Below, one piece after another: positions 1 to 5,356 of a stretch of 7,161 bases of DNA. Source of the DNA: an uncultured Bacillota bacterium. Lineage in GTDB: Bacteria > Bacillota > Dehalobacteriia > UBA4068. The number at the start of each line of letters is the position of its first letter. Position 1 is the stretch's first letter. The translations under genes and the position numbers were made by a program. The stretch lies in contig CAKQQU010000064.1 in assembly GCA_934271085.1 (NCBI GenBank), forward strand, positions 1 through 7,161, written 5' to 3'. A model generated the notes under the pieces. It did no database searches. It was not told the origin of the DNA and saw only the letters and a list, made by a program, of their open reading frames with translations.

Positions 1-209
1 GTAGCCGGACCTGCTACCACGCTAACGCCGGAATCCGCAAAATAACCTGCCAATTGGCTGCATAGCTTGCCTGCAATATCCGGATACTGCAAAAGCTTGG
101 CACATTGCATATAATTGGCGGCATGGCGGCCTGAAGTAAGCAGAAAATGCCCGCTGAGCAGAACTTCTTTTTCCTTAAATATGTTAATAATCTCATCCGG
201 TGAATACAT
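1..209 (-). CDS. pyrE: Orotate phosphoribosyltransferase, N-terminal 69 codons (3' end outside window)
   Basis: PyrE joins orotate to PRPP to give orotidine 5'-monophosphate, the fifth step of de novo pyrimidine synthesis, in the cytoplasm. The minus strand reads without a stop from an ATG at 209-207 to the window edge. The N-terminal part matches the shorter clostridial/thermophile-type PyrE family: a helix ending in LLSGHFLLTSGRHAANYMQ (residues 17-35), then CAKLLQYPDIAGKL, then the strand VSVVAGPA that leads into the substrate-binding core. The PRPP-binding loop should lie further left, outside the window. The start is well supported by AGGAG at 216-220, six bases upstream. It follows the HAD phosphatase gene after 94 bases containing a hairpin, so it may be read from the upstream operon, from its own promoter, or both. 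The product call rests on recognised motifs in about a third of the protein. Confidence 0.92.
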   Translation of the reverse strand, partial: MYSPDEIINIFKEKEVLLSGHFLLTSGRHAANYMQCAKLLQYPDIAGKLCSQLAGYFADSGVSVVAGPA

Positions 210-236
210 ATCTTTCTCCTTTGAGGTCAGGTGTTA

Positions 237-265
237 ATCATTTTCTATTCGCCCTAAGACGACAA
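237..265 (-). promoter_or_regulatory. Weak candidate promoter for pyrE
   Basis: On the minus strand, TTGTCG (265-260, 4 of 6 to TTGACA) and AATGAT (242-237, 4 of 6 to TATAAT) are separated by 17 bases. This would start transcription near 230 with a leader of about 20 bases that includes the AGGAG site. It lies just after the hairpin, which would fit independent pyrE expression. Matches this weak occur by chance, so the call is tentative. Confidence 0.25.
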
Positions 266-304
266 ATACCTGCAAAGATCATTATATACCTTTGCAGGGT
301 ATTT
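264..304. promoter_or_regulatory. Hairpin between the HAD gene and pyrE
   Basis: CCTGCAAAG (269-277) pairs perfectly with CTTTGCAGG (290-298) around a 12-base loop. After one bulged G (299), five more A-T pairs extend the stem (264-268 with 300-304), so the outer arm touches the stop codon of the HAD gene. Read on the minus strand, the direction of these genes, the stem is followed by TATTTGTCG, a poor U-tract. Read on the plus strand it is followed by four T's, but no plus-strand gene ends here. It could be a weak or attenuated terminator, an mRNA-stabilising 3' hairpin, or a control element for pyrE. I see no clear PyrR-binding consensus in it. Confidence 0.5.
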
Positions 305-939
305 TACAGTAATTCAAGAAGCTGACTGAAATTTTTGATCCGATAATCCCATTTTACAGGGGCCAGATTTCCCCTGCCAAAACCATAATCCGCAAAAATA
401 TAAGGTATATGGGCATATTCAGCGGCAAGCTGATCCTTTATCATATCCCCTACATATACCGGGTGATGTGATTGCAACCTTTTTATCACCAAAAGCAGAT
501 TATCGCCTTTTTCCAGTCCGGTATTGCCGAATGATTCATAATCGCAAAAATATTTTTTCAGCCCGGTTATATCCAAAAAGCACTCGATATAGCCGCGCTG
601 GCAGTTGCTTACTATGGCCAAGGGGTATTTGGCAGCAAGCTTTGCCAGGGTTTCCTCAACGCCTTCGTATAGCTTTCCGCCAACCTGCCTTAAATAAGCC
701 TGTTCTTCTTCTACACAACGTTCAAGCATCAGCTTTTGCTCATCAGGAGCCAGGGACGGGAACATTTTTTGGGCTATTTCATCCATAGTAAAACCCATGC
801 AGTCGGCTATTTCCTGGTCTGTTATGGGTTTTCTTATACCAGGGTATTTATCCAGCACCCGCTGCCACGCTGTGGATACCCCTGCAACTGAATTCCACAG
901 GGTGCCATCCAGATCAAAAAGTACTGCATCTGCAATCAA
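304..939 (-). CDS. HAD-superfamily hydrolase, phosphoglycolate phosphatase-like
   Basis: This 211-residue protein has the full set of haloacid dehalogenase phosphatase motifs: motif I FDLDGT with nucleophile D9 and acid D11, motif II S111 in IVSN, motif III K144, and motif IV GDMIKD with D165 and D169. Residues about 15-85 form the helical cap inserted after motif I, as in subfamily I enzymes of the Gph/PGP type. Such proteins are soluble phosphatases acting on small phosphorylated metabolites; the substrate cannot be read from the sequence. The only start that keeps motif I near the N-terminus is TTG at 939-937, four bases beyond the TAG of the DUF1648 gene. A weak AGG site lies in that gene's last codons, so translation is probably coupled to it. 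Sure of family, unsure of substrate. Confidence 0.9.
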   Translation of the reverse strand: MIADAVLFDLDGTLWNSVAGVSTAWQRVLDKYPGIRKPITDQEIADCMGFTMDEIAQKMFPSLAPDEQKLMLERCVEEEQAYLRQVGGKLYEGVEETLAKLAAKYPLAIVSNCQRGYIECFLDITGLKKYFCDYESFGNTGLEKGDNLLLVIKRLQSHHPVYVGDMIKDQLAAEYAHIPYIFADYGFGRGNLAPVKWDYRIKNFSQLLELL

Positions 940-943
940 TGGG

Positions 944-1441
944 CTATACCTGCTTTTTATATATTTTTTTGTTGAATCGGAACATTATTATCAGATAATA
1001 GATGATGCTGCCAAACAACAGTACCAAAAACAGCGGCATGAACCACATGGGTATAGCCGCCGCGGCAGCGTTCCATACGGTGATCATAAAGAAAGCGGCC
1101 AGCATAATAAGCTTTATGGAGCCCAGCATATCCCGGGTGATTATCATCAGGCCTTCCCGGTTTTCCGCTGTGATCTCCACCGGCATATTCCAGAATTTTG
1201 GGAAAAAACTGCACACTGTGATCAGTATGTATGCTCCCAGACCAATAAAAGGCAGCAGCAGGATACTGTTGCGCCCTCCCCAGGAATCAGGCTGTCCGTC
1301 AGCCCCGTAATGCCTGGGTATCTCCTCCGGTATACTTTGCCAGTTTATTATAATATAAGCGAAGGTGACAATTAGTATAGTTACGCAGAGTATCTCCGCG
1401 ACAAGCTGTTTTTTGGTAAAATGAAAGTCGGTATTTGCCAT
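944..1441 (-). CDS. DUF1648-domain membrane protein
   Basis: This 165-residue integral membrane protein has four predicted helices at about residues 13-33, 58-79, 107-129 and 131-153. Between the first two lies IPEEIPRHYGADGQPDSWG (37-55), the hallmark of DUF1648, whose members usually carry (I/L)P..VP.H(F/Y)..DG.PD.WG. The same domain opens the larger SdpI-type immunity proteins, but the rest of this protein is too short to be called SdpI. The family's function is unknown. The start ATG (1441-1439) has only a weak AAAG-type site before it. The gene begins 31 bases after recN and its stop lies 4 bases before the HAD start, so it sits inside the nadK-argR-recN transcription unit. The C-terminus is basic (NKKIYKKQ) and, by the positive-inside rule, probably cytoplasmic. 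Confidence 0.85.
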   Translation of the reverse strand: MANTDFHFTKKQLVAEILCVTILIVTFAYIIINWQSIPEEIPRHYGADGQPDSWGGRNSILLLPFIGLGAYILITVCSFFPKFWNMPVEITAENREGLMIITRDMLGSIKLIMLAAFFMITVWNAAAAAIPMWFMPLFLVLLFGSIIYYLIIMFRFNKKIYKKQV

Positions 1442-1472
1442 ATCTTTAATCTAAATCGTTTGCCTTTTATGA

Positions 1473-3143
1473 TTATAGCTGGGCAGCATCCATTTTTTCC
1501 AGCATTTCTTTTGCCTGAGCAATGGTGACGTCTCCGGCCTTATCGCCAGCTATCATTCTGGCTATCTCCACGACCCTTTCTTCTTCATTAAGCATATGGG
1601 CCGCGGATACGGTCCTATCCCCCTCCTGATGCTTTTCGATCAGGATCTGATGAGCCGCTGCCGCCGCCATAACTGCATTGTGGGTTACTACTATGGTCTG
1701 GGAGGTCTTTCCTACCAGAGCTATTCTTTCCGCAACGGATACAAGAGCCTTTCCGGAAAGTCCGGTATCAACTTCGTCAAAAATCAGGGTGGGCACATAA
1801 TCGCTTTGGGCAAAAATAACTTTCATGCCCAGGACTATGCGGGAAAGCTCGCCGCCGCTGGCTGTATGTGATACCTGGTTAAAGGGCTCGCCCGGATTAG
1901 GACAAATCATAAATTCCGCATGCTCATTGCCTCTGGGACCTGGTTCGTTAGCCGGCAGATCCACTCTGAAAACTGCATTTGGCATGGAGAGTATAGCCAG
2001 TTCCTTGCTGATAGCATCTCCCAGTTTAATTGCTGCCTTGCGCCGCAGATTACTTAAAGCTGCGGCTGCTTTGTTATAGGCTTCCTGGGCGTCGTGAAGT
2101 CTTTCGCCCAGCTTTTCGGGAGATGCGGTATTATACTGCAGTTTCTGCTCTTCGGCCTTTGCCTCTTCCAGCAGGTCTATTAATTGGCAAAGGGTGCATT
2201 TGTATTTCTTTTTAAGGCGTCCCAGCTGGTCAAGACGGCTTTCGACAGCCTCCAGACGGTAAGGATCCAGATCTATCCGGTCCCGGTAACCCGTCAGATC
2301 CCTGTAAATATCTTCCGCCTCGTAAAACAGATCCTGCGAGCGTTGGCTAAGTTCCGCGGCAGAAGGATCAAGGGATGCAATATCTTTAAGGGCAGCAGCG
2401 GCCAGGGACAGATTATCCAAAGCCTTGTCGCCGTCCCGCAATGCTGCTACGGCAGAGTCGGCTGCTTGATACAGTTTTTCTCCATGAGAAAGTATATTTG
2501 CCTCTGCGGCGAGCTCATCATCTTCGCCCTGGCGCAGGCAAGCGTCTTCCAGTTCCCGGATAACTGCTGCCAGCTCTTCCAGCCGCTGGGAGTTCTTTTT
2601 TATGTTCTGCTCATATTCGTCAAGTGCGCGCCTGGCTGAACAAAGCTCGTTGTATTTTTCCCTGACCACAGCCAGCAAGGGCGCTGATCCCTGGGCATAG
2701 CTATCCAAAAGCAGCAGCTGATGAGCGTCTTCCAGCAAGAGCATATGTTCTTTTTGCCCATGCAGGTTTACCAGGGTATGCCCCACGCTGCGTAAAAAAC
2801 TGATATTGACGCTGCGGCCATTTATCCTGGCCAGGCTGCGGCCGCCTCTTATCAGCTCTCTGGTAAGTATAAGGTCATCCTCAAGCTCAATGCCGTTCTC
2901 ATCCAGCAGTTCCCTGGTCTGATCCGGAAAAGGCGGCAGGAATGTACCTTCTATCCTACACTTGTCACAGCCGCTGCGGATCAGCGAATCGTTTCCTCTG
3001 CCGCCGATAAGCAGCGATAAGGCGTCTACGATAAGGGATTTACCTGCGCCGGTCTCACCGGTCAGGGCATTCATTCCTTCTCCAAGCTGCAGACGTAATC
3101 CGGTCATCAAAGCAAAATTTTCCGCATACAGTTCGTAAAGCAT
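1473..3143 (-). CDS. recN: DNA repair protein RecN
   Basis: RecN is an SMC-like ATPase that gathers at double-strand breaks early in RecA-dependent recombination repair. The 556-residue length is normal for the family. Visible parts in order: Walker A GETGAGKS (29-36); the conserved NLHGQKEH segment (127-133); a long charged helical stretch of about 155-370 that should form the antiparallel coiled coil; the ABC signature SGGELS (429-434); Walker B LIFDEVDTG (453-461); and the switch histidine H488 in VVTHN. The start ATG has AGGAG eight bases upstream (3152-3156). It begins 29 bases after argR, and argR/ahrC-recN is a long-standing pairing in Bacillota. One departure: after the switch histidine, the usual LPQ(V/I)A is replaced by NAVMAAAAA. 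No frameshift or truncation is seen. Confidence 0.97.
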   Translation of the reverse strand: MLYELYAENFALMTGLRLQLGEGMNALTGETGAGKSLIVDALSLLIGGRGNDSLIRSGCDKCRIEGTFLPPFPDQTRELLDENGIELEDDLILTRELIRGGRSLARINGRSVNISFLRSVGHTLVNLHGQKEHMLLLEDAHQLLLLDSYAQGSAPLLAVVREKYNELCSARRALDEYEQNIKKNSQRLEELAAVIRELEDACLRQGEDDELAAEANILSHGEKLYQAADSAVAALRDGDKALDNLSLAAAALKDIASLDPSAAELSQRSQDLFYEAEDIYRDLTGYRDRIDLDPYRLEAVESRLDQLGRLKKKYKCTLCQLIDLLEEAKAEEQKLQYNTASPEKLGERLHDAQEAYNKAAAALSNLRRKAAIKLGDAISKELAILSMPNAVFRVDLPANEPGPRGNEHAEFMICPNPGEPFNQVSHTASGGELSRIVLGMKVIFAQSDYVPTLIFDEVDTGLSGKALVSVAERIALVGKTSQTIVVTHNAVMAAAAAHQILIEKHQEGDRTVSAAHMLNEEERVVEIARMIAGDKAGDVTIAQAKEMLEKMDAAQL

Positions 3144-3172
3144 AGGTTTGTCTCCTATCTTACCGCTGCCGA

Positions 3173-3625
3173 TTAAGCCATCAAAGATCTGATCCGGTCG
3201 GCCAGTGCATGAATATCCGCATCATCCCGTACAGCCACAAAAATTGTATCATCACCGGCGATACTGCCTACCAGGTCTTTCCAACCCAATCCGTCAAGGC
3301 AAAAGGCTACTCCCTGGGCAGTACCCGGCAGTGACCTGAGCACAAGCATATCACGGGCTATTTCCACCCGGATAAGATTGTCTCTGAGCATTCTCTTTAC
3401 CCTGTCAAAGGTATTGACAGTTGTCATCCCCGGGGGGAATCCGTAGCAGAATGTGTTCTCGCCGGTGGCTATCTTTACCAGACCAAGGTCTTTGATATCC
3501 CGGGAGATCGTAGCTTGGGTAACATTAAGACCGTAACGGGCCAAAGCTTCTGTAAGCTGGTACTGGGTCTCAATATTCTGTTGTTCTATTATTTCCCTTA
3601 TCAGTTTATGTCTTCTTGTCTTCAT
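3173..3625 (-). CDS. argR: Arginine repressor ArgR/AhrC
   Basis: ArgR is a hexameric DNA-binding protein that, with arginine as co-repressor, shuts off arginine synthesis genes and in many species its own gene. From the start chosen here it has 150 residues, the usual length. The N-terminal winged helix-turn-helix is clear, with recognition helix VTQATISRDIKDLGLVKI (35-52; SRD at 41-43). The C-terminal oligomerisation and arginine-binding domain shows GTAQ (101-104), D111 and GDD (124-126), where the arginine contacts lie in characterised relatives. An ATG 18 bases further upstream (3643) would add MQGETD, but AGGAG at 3634-3638 lies between the two ATGs, eight bases before 3625, so it fits only the inner start. 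It follows nadK by 43 bases and precedes recN by 29. Confidence 0.96.
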   Translation of the reverse strand: MKTRRHKLIREIIEQQNIETQYQLTEALARYGLNVTQATISRDIKDLGLVKIATGENTFCYGFPPGMTTVNTFDRVKRMLRDNLIRVEIARDMLVLRSLPGTAQGVAFCLDGLGWKDLVGSIAGDDTIFVAVRDDADIHALADRIRSLMA

Positions 3626-3668
3626 ATCAGTCTCTCCTTGCATTCCGCTTATTCACGACGACAGTGCA

Positions 3669-4499
3669 TCAGATTCTGTATAATTTATTTTTTATGCGCT
3701 CAAAATAATCATTTTTATTAAATTCAATAATTTTGGCCTTGTGGTCGGCTGCAGATATGGAAACCTTGTCCCCCTTTTTAAGCAGTACTCTGAACTGGCC
3801 GTCCGCAGTCAGGGAGGCATTGCTTCTGCAAAGTATATCAACAATACTTTCGGCTTTTGCCACTATAGGCCGGGAAAAGAAGGTATGGGGGCATACAGGG
3901 GTTATCAGGGTTATATCCAGGTCATCCATGAGTATGGGGCCCCCTGCAGAAAGAGAATAGCCGGTGCTGCCCGTAGGTGTGGATACGATGACGCCGTCTG
4001 CGTTATAGGAATTAATGGGCTGGCTGTCAATATCCAGGTCAAAGGTTATGGCTCTGGAATAAGCGCCGGTTTCCACCACAAAATCATTAAAAGCTGTATA
4101 TTCGGAGGAAGATGATTCATCATCCCGACCCACAGTCGCTTTGATGATAAGCCGCTCGCGCATGGAATAATCACCTTCCAGCAATCGGTCAACAGCCGAA
4201 TATACATCTGCAGTTTCCACGGAGGCCAGAAACCCTACCCGCCCCATGTTTACGCCGAATAAAGGCACTCCGCACGGGGACAAAGCTCTTACCGCAGCCA
4301 GCAAAGTTCCGTCGCCGCCTAATACTATACCTGCGTCGCAGGATGAGAAATCCATTTTATCCAGCTTATCCAGGGGAACGCCGGGGGAATTATTGCAGGT
4401 CATTATTTCAATTTCCCTTGCATATAGATATTTAGCAAGATCATGCGTCATATCTATAGTAGCCTGTTTGGTTTTATTATACAGGAGTGCGATTTTCAT
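3669..4499 (-). CDS. nadK: NAD kinase
   Basis: NadK phosphorylates NAD to NADP with ATP or polyphosphate and sets the cell's NADP(H) pool. The 276-residue protein carries the family motifs in order: GGDGT (61-65), the diacylglycerol-kinase-type nucleotide motif with catalytic D63; NMGRVGFL (84-91); the NAD-contact pair N138-D139 in AFNDF; and the glycine-rich DGVIVSTPTGSTGYSLSAGG (168-187). PHTFFSRPIV (204-213) and a C-terminal beta-rich end complete the fold. The start ATG has AGGAG five bases upstream (4505-4509). It is the first gene of the leftward operon and faces aroK across an AT-rich spacer. In many Bacillota nadK sits between tlyA and argR; here there is no tlyA and nadK itself follows the promoter region. 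Confidence 0.97.
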   Translation of the reverse strand: MKIALLYNKTKQATIDMTHDLAKYLYAREIEIMTCNNSPGVPLDKLDKMDFSSCDAGIVLGGDGTLLAAVRALSPCGVPLFGVNMGRVGFLASVETADVYSAVDRLLEGDYSMRERLIIKATVGRDDESSSSEYTAFNDFVVETGAYSRAITFDLDIDSQPINSYNADGVIVSTPTGSTGYSLSAGGPILMDDLDITLITPVCPHTFFSRPIVAKAESIVDILCRSNASLTADGQFRVLLKKGDKVSISAADHKAKIIEFNKNDYFERIKNKLYRI

Positions 4500-4535
4500 G
4501 ATTTCTCCTTGACATGCAGACTGATGGATTTTTGT

Positions 4536-4569
4536 GTTAAATATACTGTTTTAATAGTATAAGTTTAAC
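4536..4569. promoter_or_regulatory. Operator-like inverted repeat over the nadK promoter
   Basis: GTTAAA-TATACT (4536-4547) is mirrored by AGTATA-AG-TTTAAC (4556-4569): twelve matched bases per arm, with two extra bases in the right arm and an 8-base centre. The right arm covers the candidate nadK -10 box (4567-4562) and the predicted start point falls in the centre. A transcript from that promoter would therefore lack one arm, which argues for a DNA operator rather than an RNA hairpin. The sequence is not a good ARG box, so the protein that would bind it is unknown. Confidence 0.4.
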
Positions 4570-4590
4570 CAATTTATACAATTATTTCAA
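4562..4590 (-). promoter_or_regulatory. Candidate promoter of the nadK-argR-recN operon
   Basis: On the minus strand TTGAAA (4590-4585, 5 of 6 to TTGACA) and TAAACT (4567-4562, 4 of 6 to TATAAT including the three most conserved bases) stand exactly 17 bases apart. Transcription would begin near 4555 and leave a leader of about 55 bases. A perfect TATAAT also lies further upstream on this strand (4605-4600), but I find no good -35 at the right distance for it. Confidence 0.45.
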
Positions 4591-4597
4591 GTCCTAT

Positions 4598-4615
4598 TGA
4601 TTATATTTATTCATA
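4598..4615. promoter_or_regulatory. Weak ARG-box-like site
   Basis: TGATTATATTTATTCATA fits the 18-bp arginine-repressor box pattern in its right half (ATTCA) and its AT-rich centre, but departs at two defined positions in the left half. It overlaps the minus-strand TATAAT at 4605-4600. Since argR is the second gene of the operon that starts here, a repressor site would fit the autoregulation known for ArgR. The region is so AT-rich that a partial match is expected by chance. Confidence 0.2.
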
Positions 4616-4675
4616 ATATACCTTTTATGTCGCTATTTGATGTAATAATCCTGCATAAAATTAAAGGTTTAGCCT

Positions 4676-5266
4676 TTGGGCATTAAGAATTTATGTTATA
4701 AATATCAAAAGGGGGCAATCAAAACGGCAAAAGAACAGCAAAAAAAGCATAATATCGTTCTGGTGGGTTTTATGGGCAGCGGCAAAACAGTTATTGGCCG
4801 CAATGTTGCCCGTATTCTTGATTATCAGTTTGCAGATACGGATGAATATATAAGAGATGTTACCGGAATGGATCTTATTAAGCTGTTTCGCAAACATGGC
4901 GAGATACGTTTTCGGTCTGAAGAAAAACTTGCAATAAGTAAACTGATAGGCAAGGAAAAAAGTGTAATAGCTTGCGGCGGTAGTCTGATCCCTACTCAGG
5001 AATGCCTGGATATGCTGGCTGCCGATGGGTTCATAGTTCTTTTATCCGCGGCTCCGGATATTATAAAATCCCGTCTGGACCGTAAAAGCGACAGATTAAT
5101 GCCCGGCGGCAGGCCAAATATTAAGGATATAAACAAAATGCTGCAGGAACGTGAGGAAGTATTCAGGAACGTCGACCATATAAGCGTTGATACGGGCATA
5201 ATGGATGTGGATGAAGCGGCAAAATTTATTGCTGAAGAATATCAAAAATATCTGTCAGCTCAATAA
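4676..5266 (+). CDS. aroK: Shikimate kinase (atypical LID and GGG motif)
   Basis: AroK phosphorylates shikimate at the 3-hydroxyl with ATP, the fifth step of the pathway to chorismate and the aromatic amino acids. Numbered from the TTG at 4676 (196 residues): P-loop GFMGSGKT (31-38), shikimate-binding aspartates in FADTDEYI (D54, D56), FRKHGEIRFRSEE (71-83) with the substrate arginine R80, and R159 in the LQER helix. Two departures: the usual GGG is C-G-G-S (100-103), and the LID, usually RPLL, is lengthened and reads DRLMPGGRPNI. The start is uncertain. TTG at 4676 has AAAGG eight bases upstream but adds about 22 residues before the conserved core. Inside, GGGGG (4711-4715) sits eight bases before an in-frame ACG at 4724 that would give about 180 residues. 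No ATG or GTG is available in frame. It is transcribed away from nadK and is closed by a terminator. Confidence 0.85.
   Translation: MGIKNLCYKYQKGAIKTAKEQQKKHNIVLVGFMGSGKTVIGRNVARILDYQFADTDEYIRDVTGMDLIKLFRKHGEIRFRSEEKLAISKLIGKEKSVIACGGSLIPTQECLDMLAADGFIVLLSAAPDIIKSRLDRKSDRLMPGGRPNIKDINKMLQEREEVFRNVDHISVDTGIMDVDEAAKFIAEEYQKYLSAQ
4694..4702 (+). promoter_or_regulatory. Extended -10-like element inside the aroK 5' end
   Basis: TGTTATAAA has the TGn extension followed by TATAAA (5 of 6 to TATAAT). No convincing -35 is present, which extended -10 promoters can do without. Transcription would start near 4709, directly before AAGGGGG, and would exclude the TTG start at 4676. An alternative -10, TAAAAT, lies at 4656-4661, also without a good -35. 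Neither is secure. Confidence 0.3.
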
Positions 5267-5267
5267 T

Positions 5268-5297
5268 TTGTACAAATAATTATAGTTATGATATAAT
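5268..5297 (+). promoter_or_regulatory. Promoter of the rbgA-rnhB-yraN operon
   Basis: TGATATAAT (5289-5297) is a perfect extended -10 box (TGn plus TATAAT). A weak -35, TTGTAC, lies at 5268-5273 with an 18-base spacer, starting one base after the aroK stop. Transcription should begin near 5304, giving a leader of about 50 bases before the rbgA start. The -10 box overlaps the left arm of the aroK terminator. Confidence 0.6.
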
Positions 5298-5324
5298 TAG
5301 ACCGCAATTTGCGGTCTAATTTTT
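5295..5324 (+). terminator. Intrinsic terminator after aroK
   Basis: A perfect 27-bp palindrome runs from 5295 to 5321. As RNA it gives an 11-bp stem (arms ATTAGACCGC and GCGGTCTAAT plus one outer A-T pair) with the loop AATTT, followed at once by a run of T's (5320-5324). It lies 28 bases after the aroK stop, on the right strand and at the right distance. Because the downstream promoter should start inside it, near 5304, transcripts of rbgA would lack the left arm and escape it. The same palindrome could also serve as a protein-binding operator. Confidence 0.75.
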
Positions 5325-5356
5325 AATTATTATCAGTATCTAATTACGAGGTTAAC

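Noticed and set aside
14..196. 60-codon minus-strand open frame at the left edge
   Set aside because: It is an out-of-frame reading of pyrE. The frame starting at 209 has a good ribosome site and matches PyrE through to the edge.
797..1375. 192-codon plus-strand open frame
   Set aside because: It is antisense to the DUF1648 and HAD genes, whose motifs are clear. Its product has no recognisable domain and is rich in H, Q and R, as expected of a shadow frame.
2184..2639. 151-codon plus-strand open frame inside recN
   Set aside because: It is antisense to an intact recN with all ATPase motifs, shows no family features, and has no ribosome site that stands out.
3626..3643. Upstream ATG for argR (six extra residues)
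   Set aside because: The AGGAG lies between the two ATGs and can only serve the inner one. The inner start also gives the usual family length.
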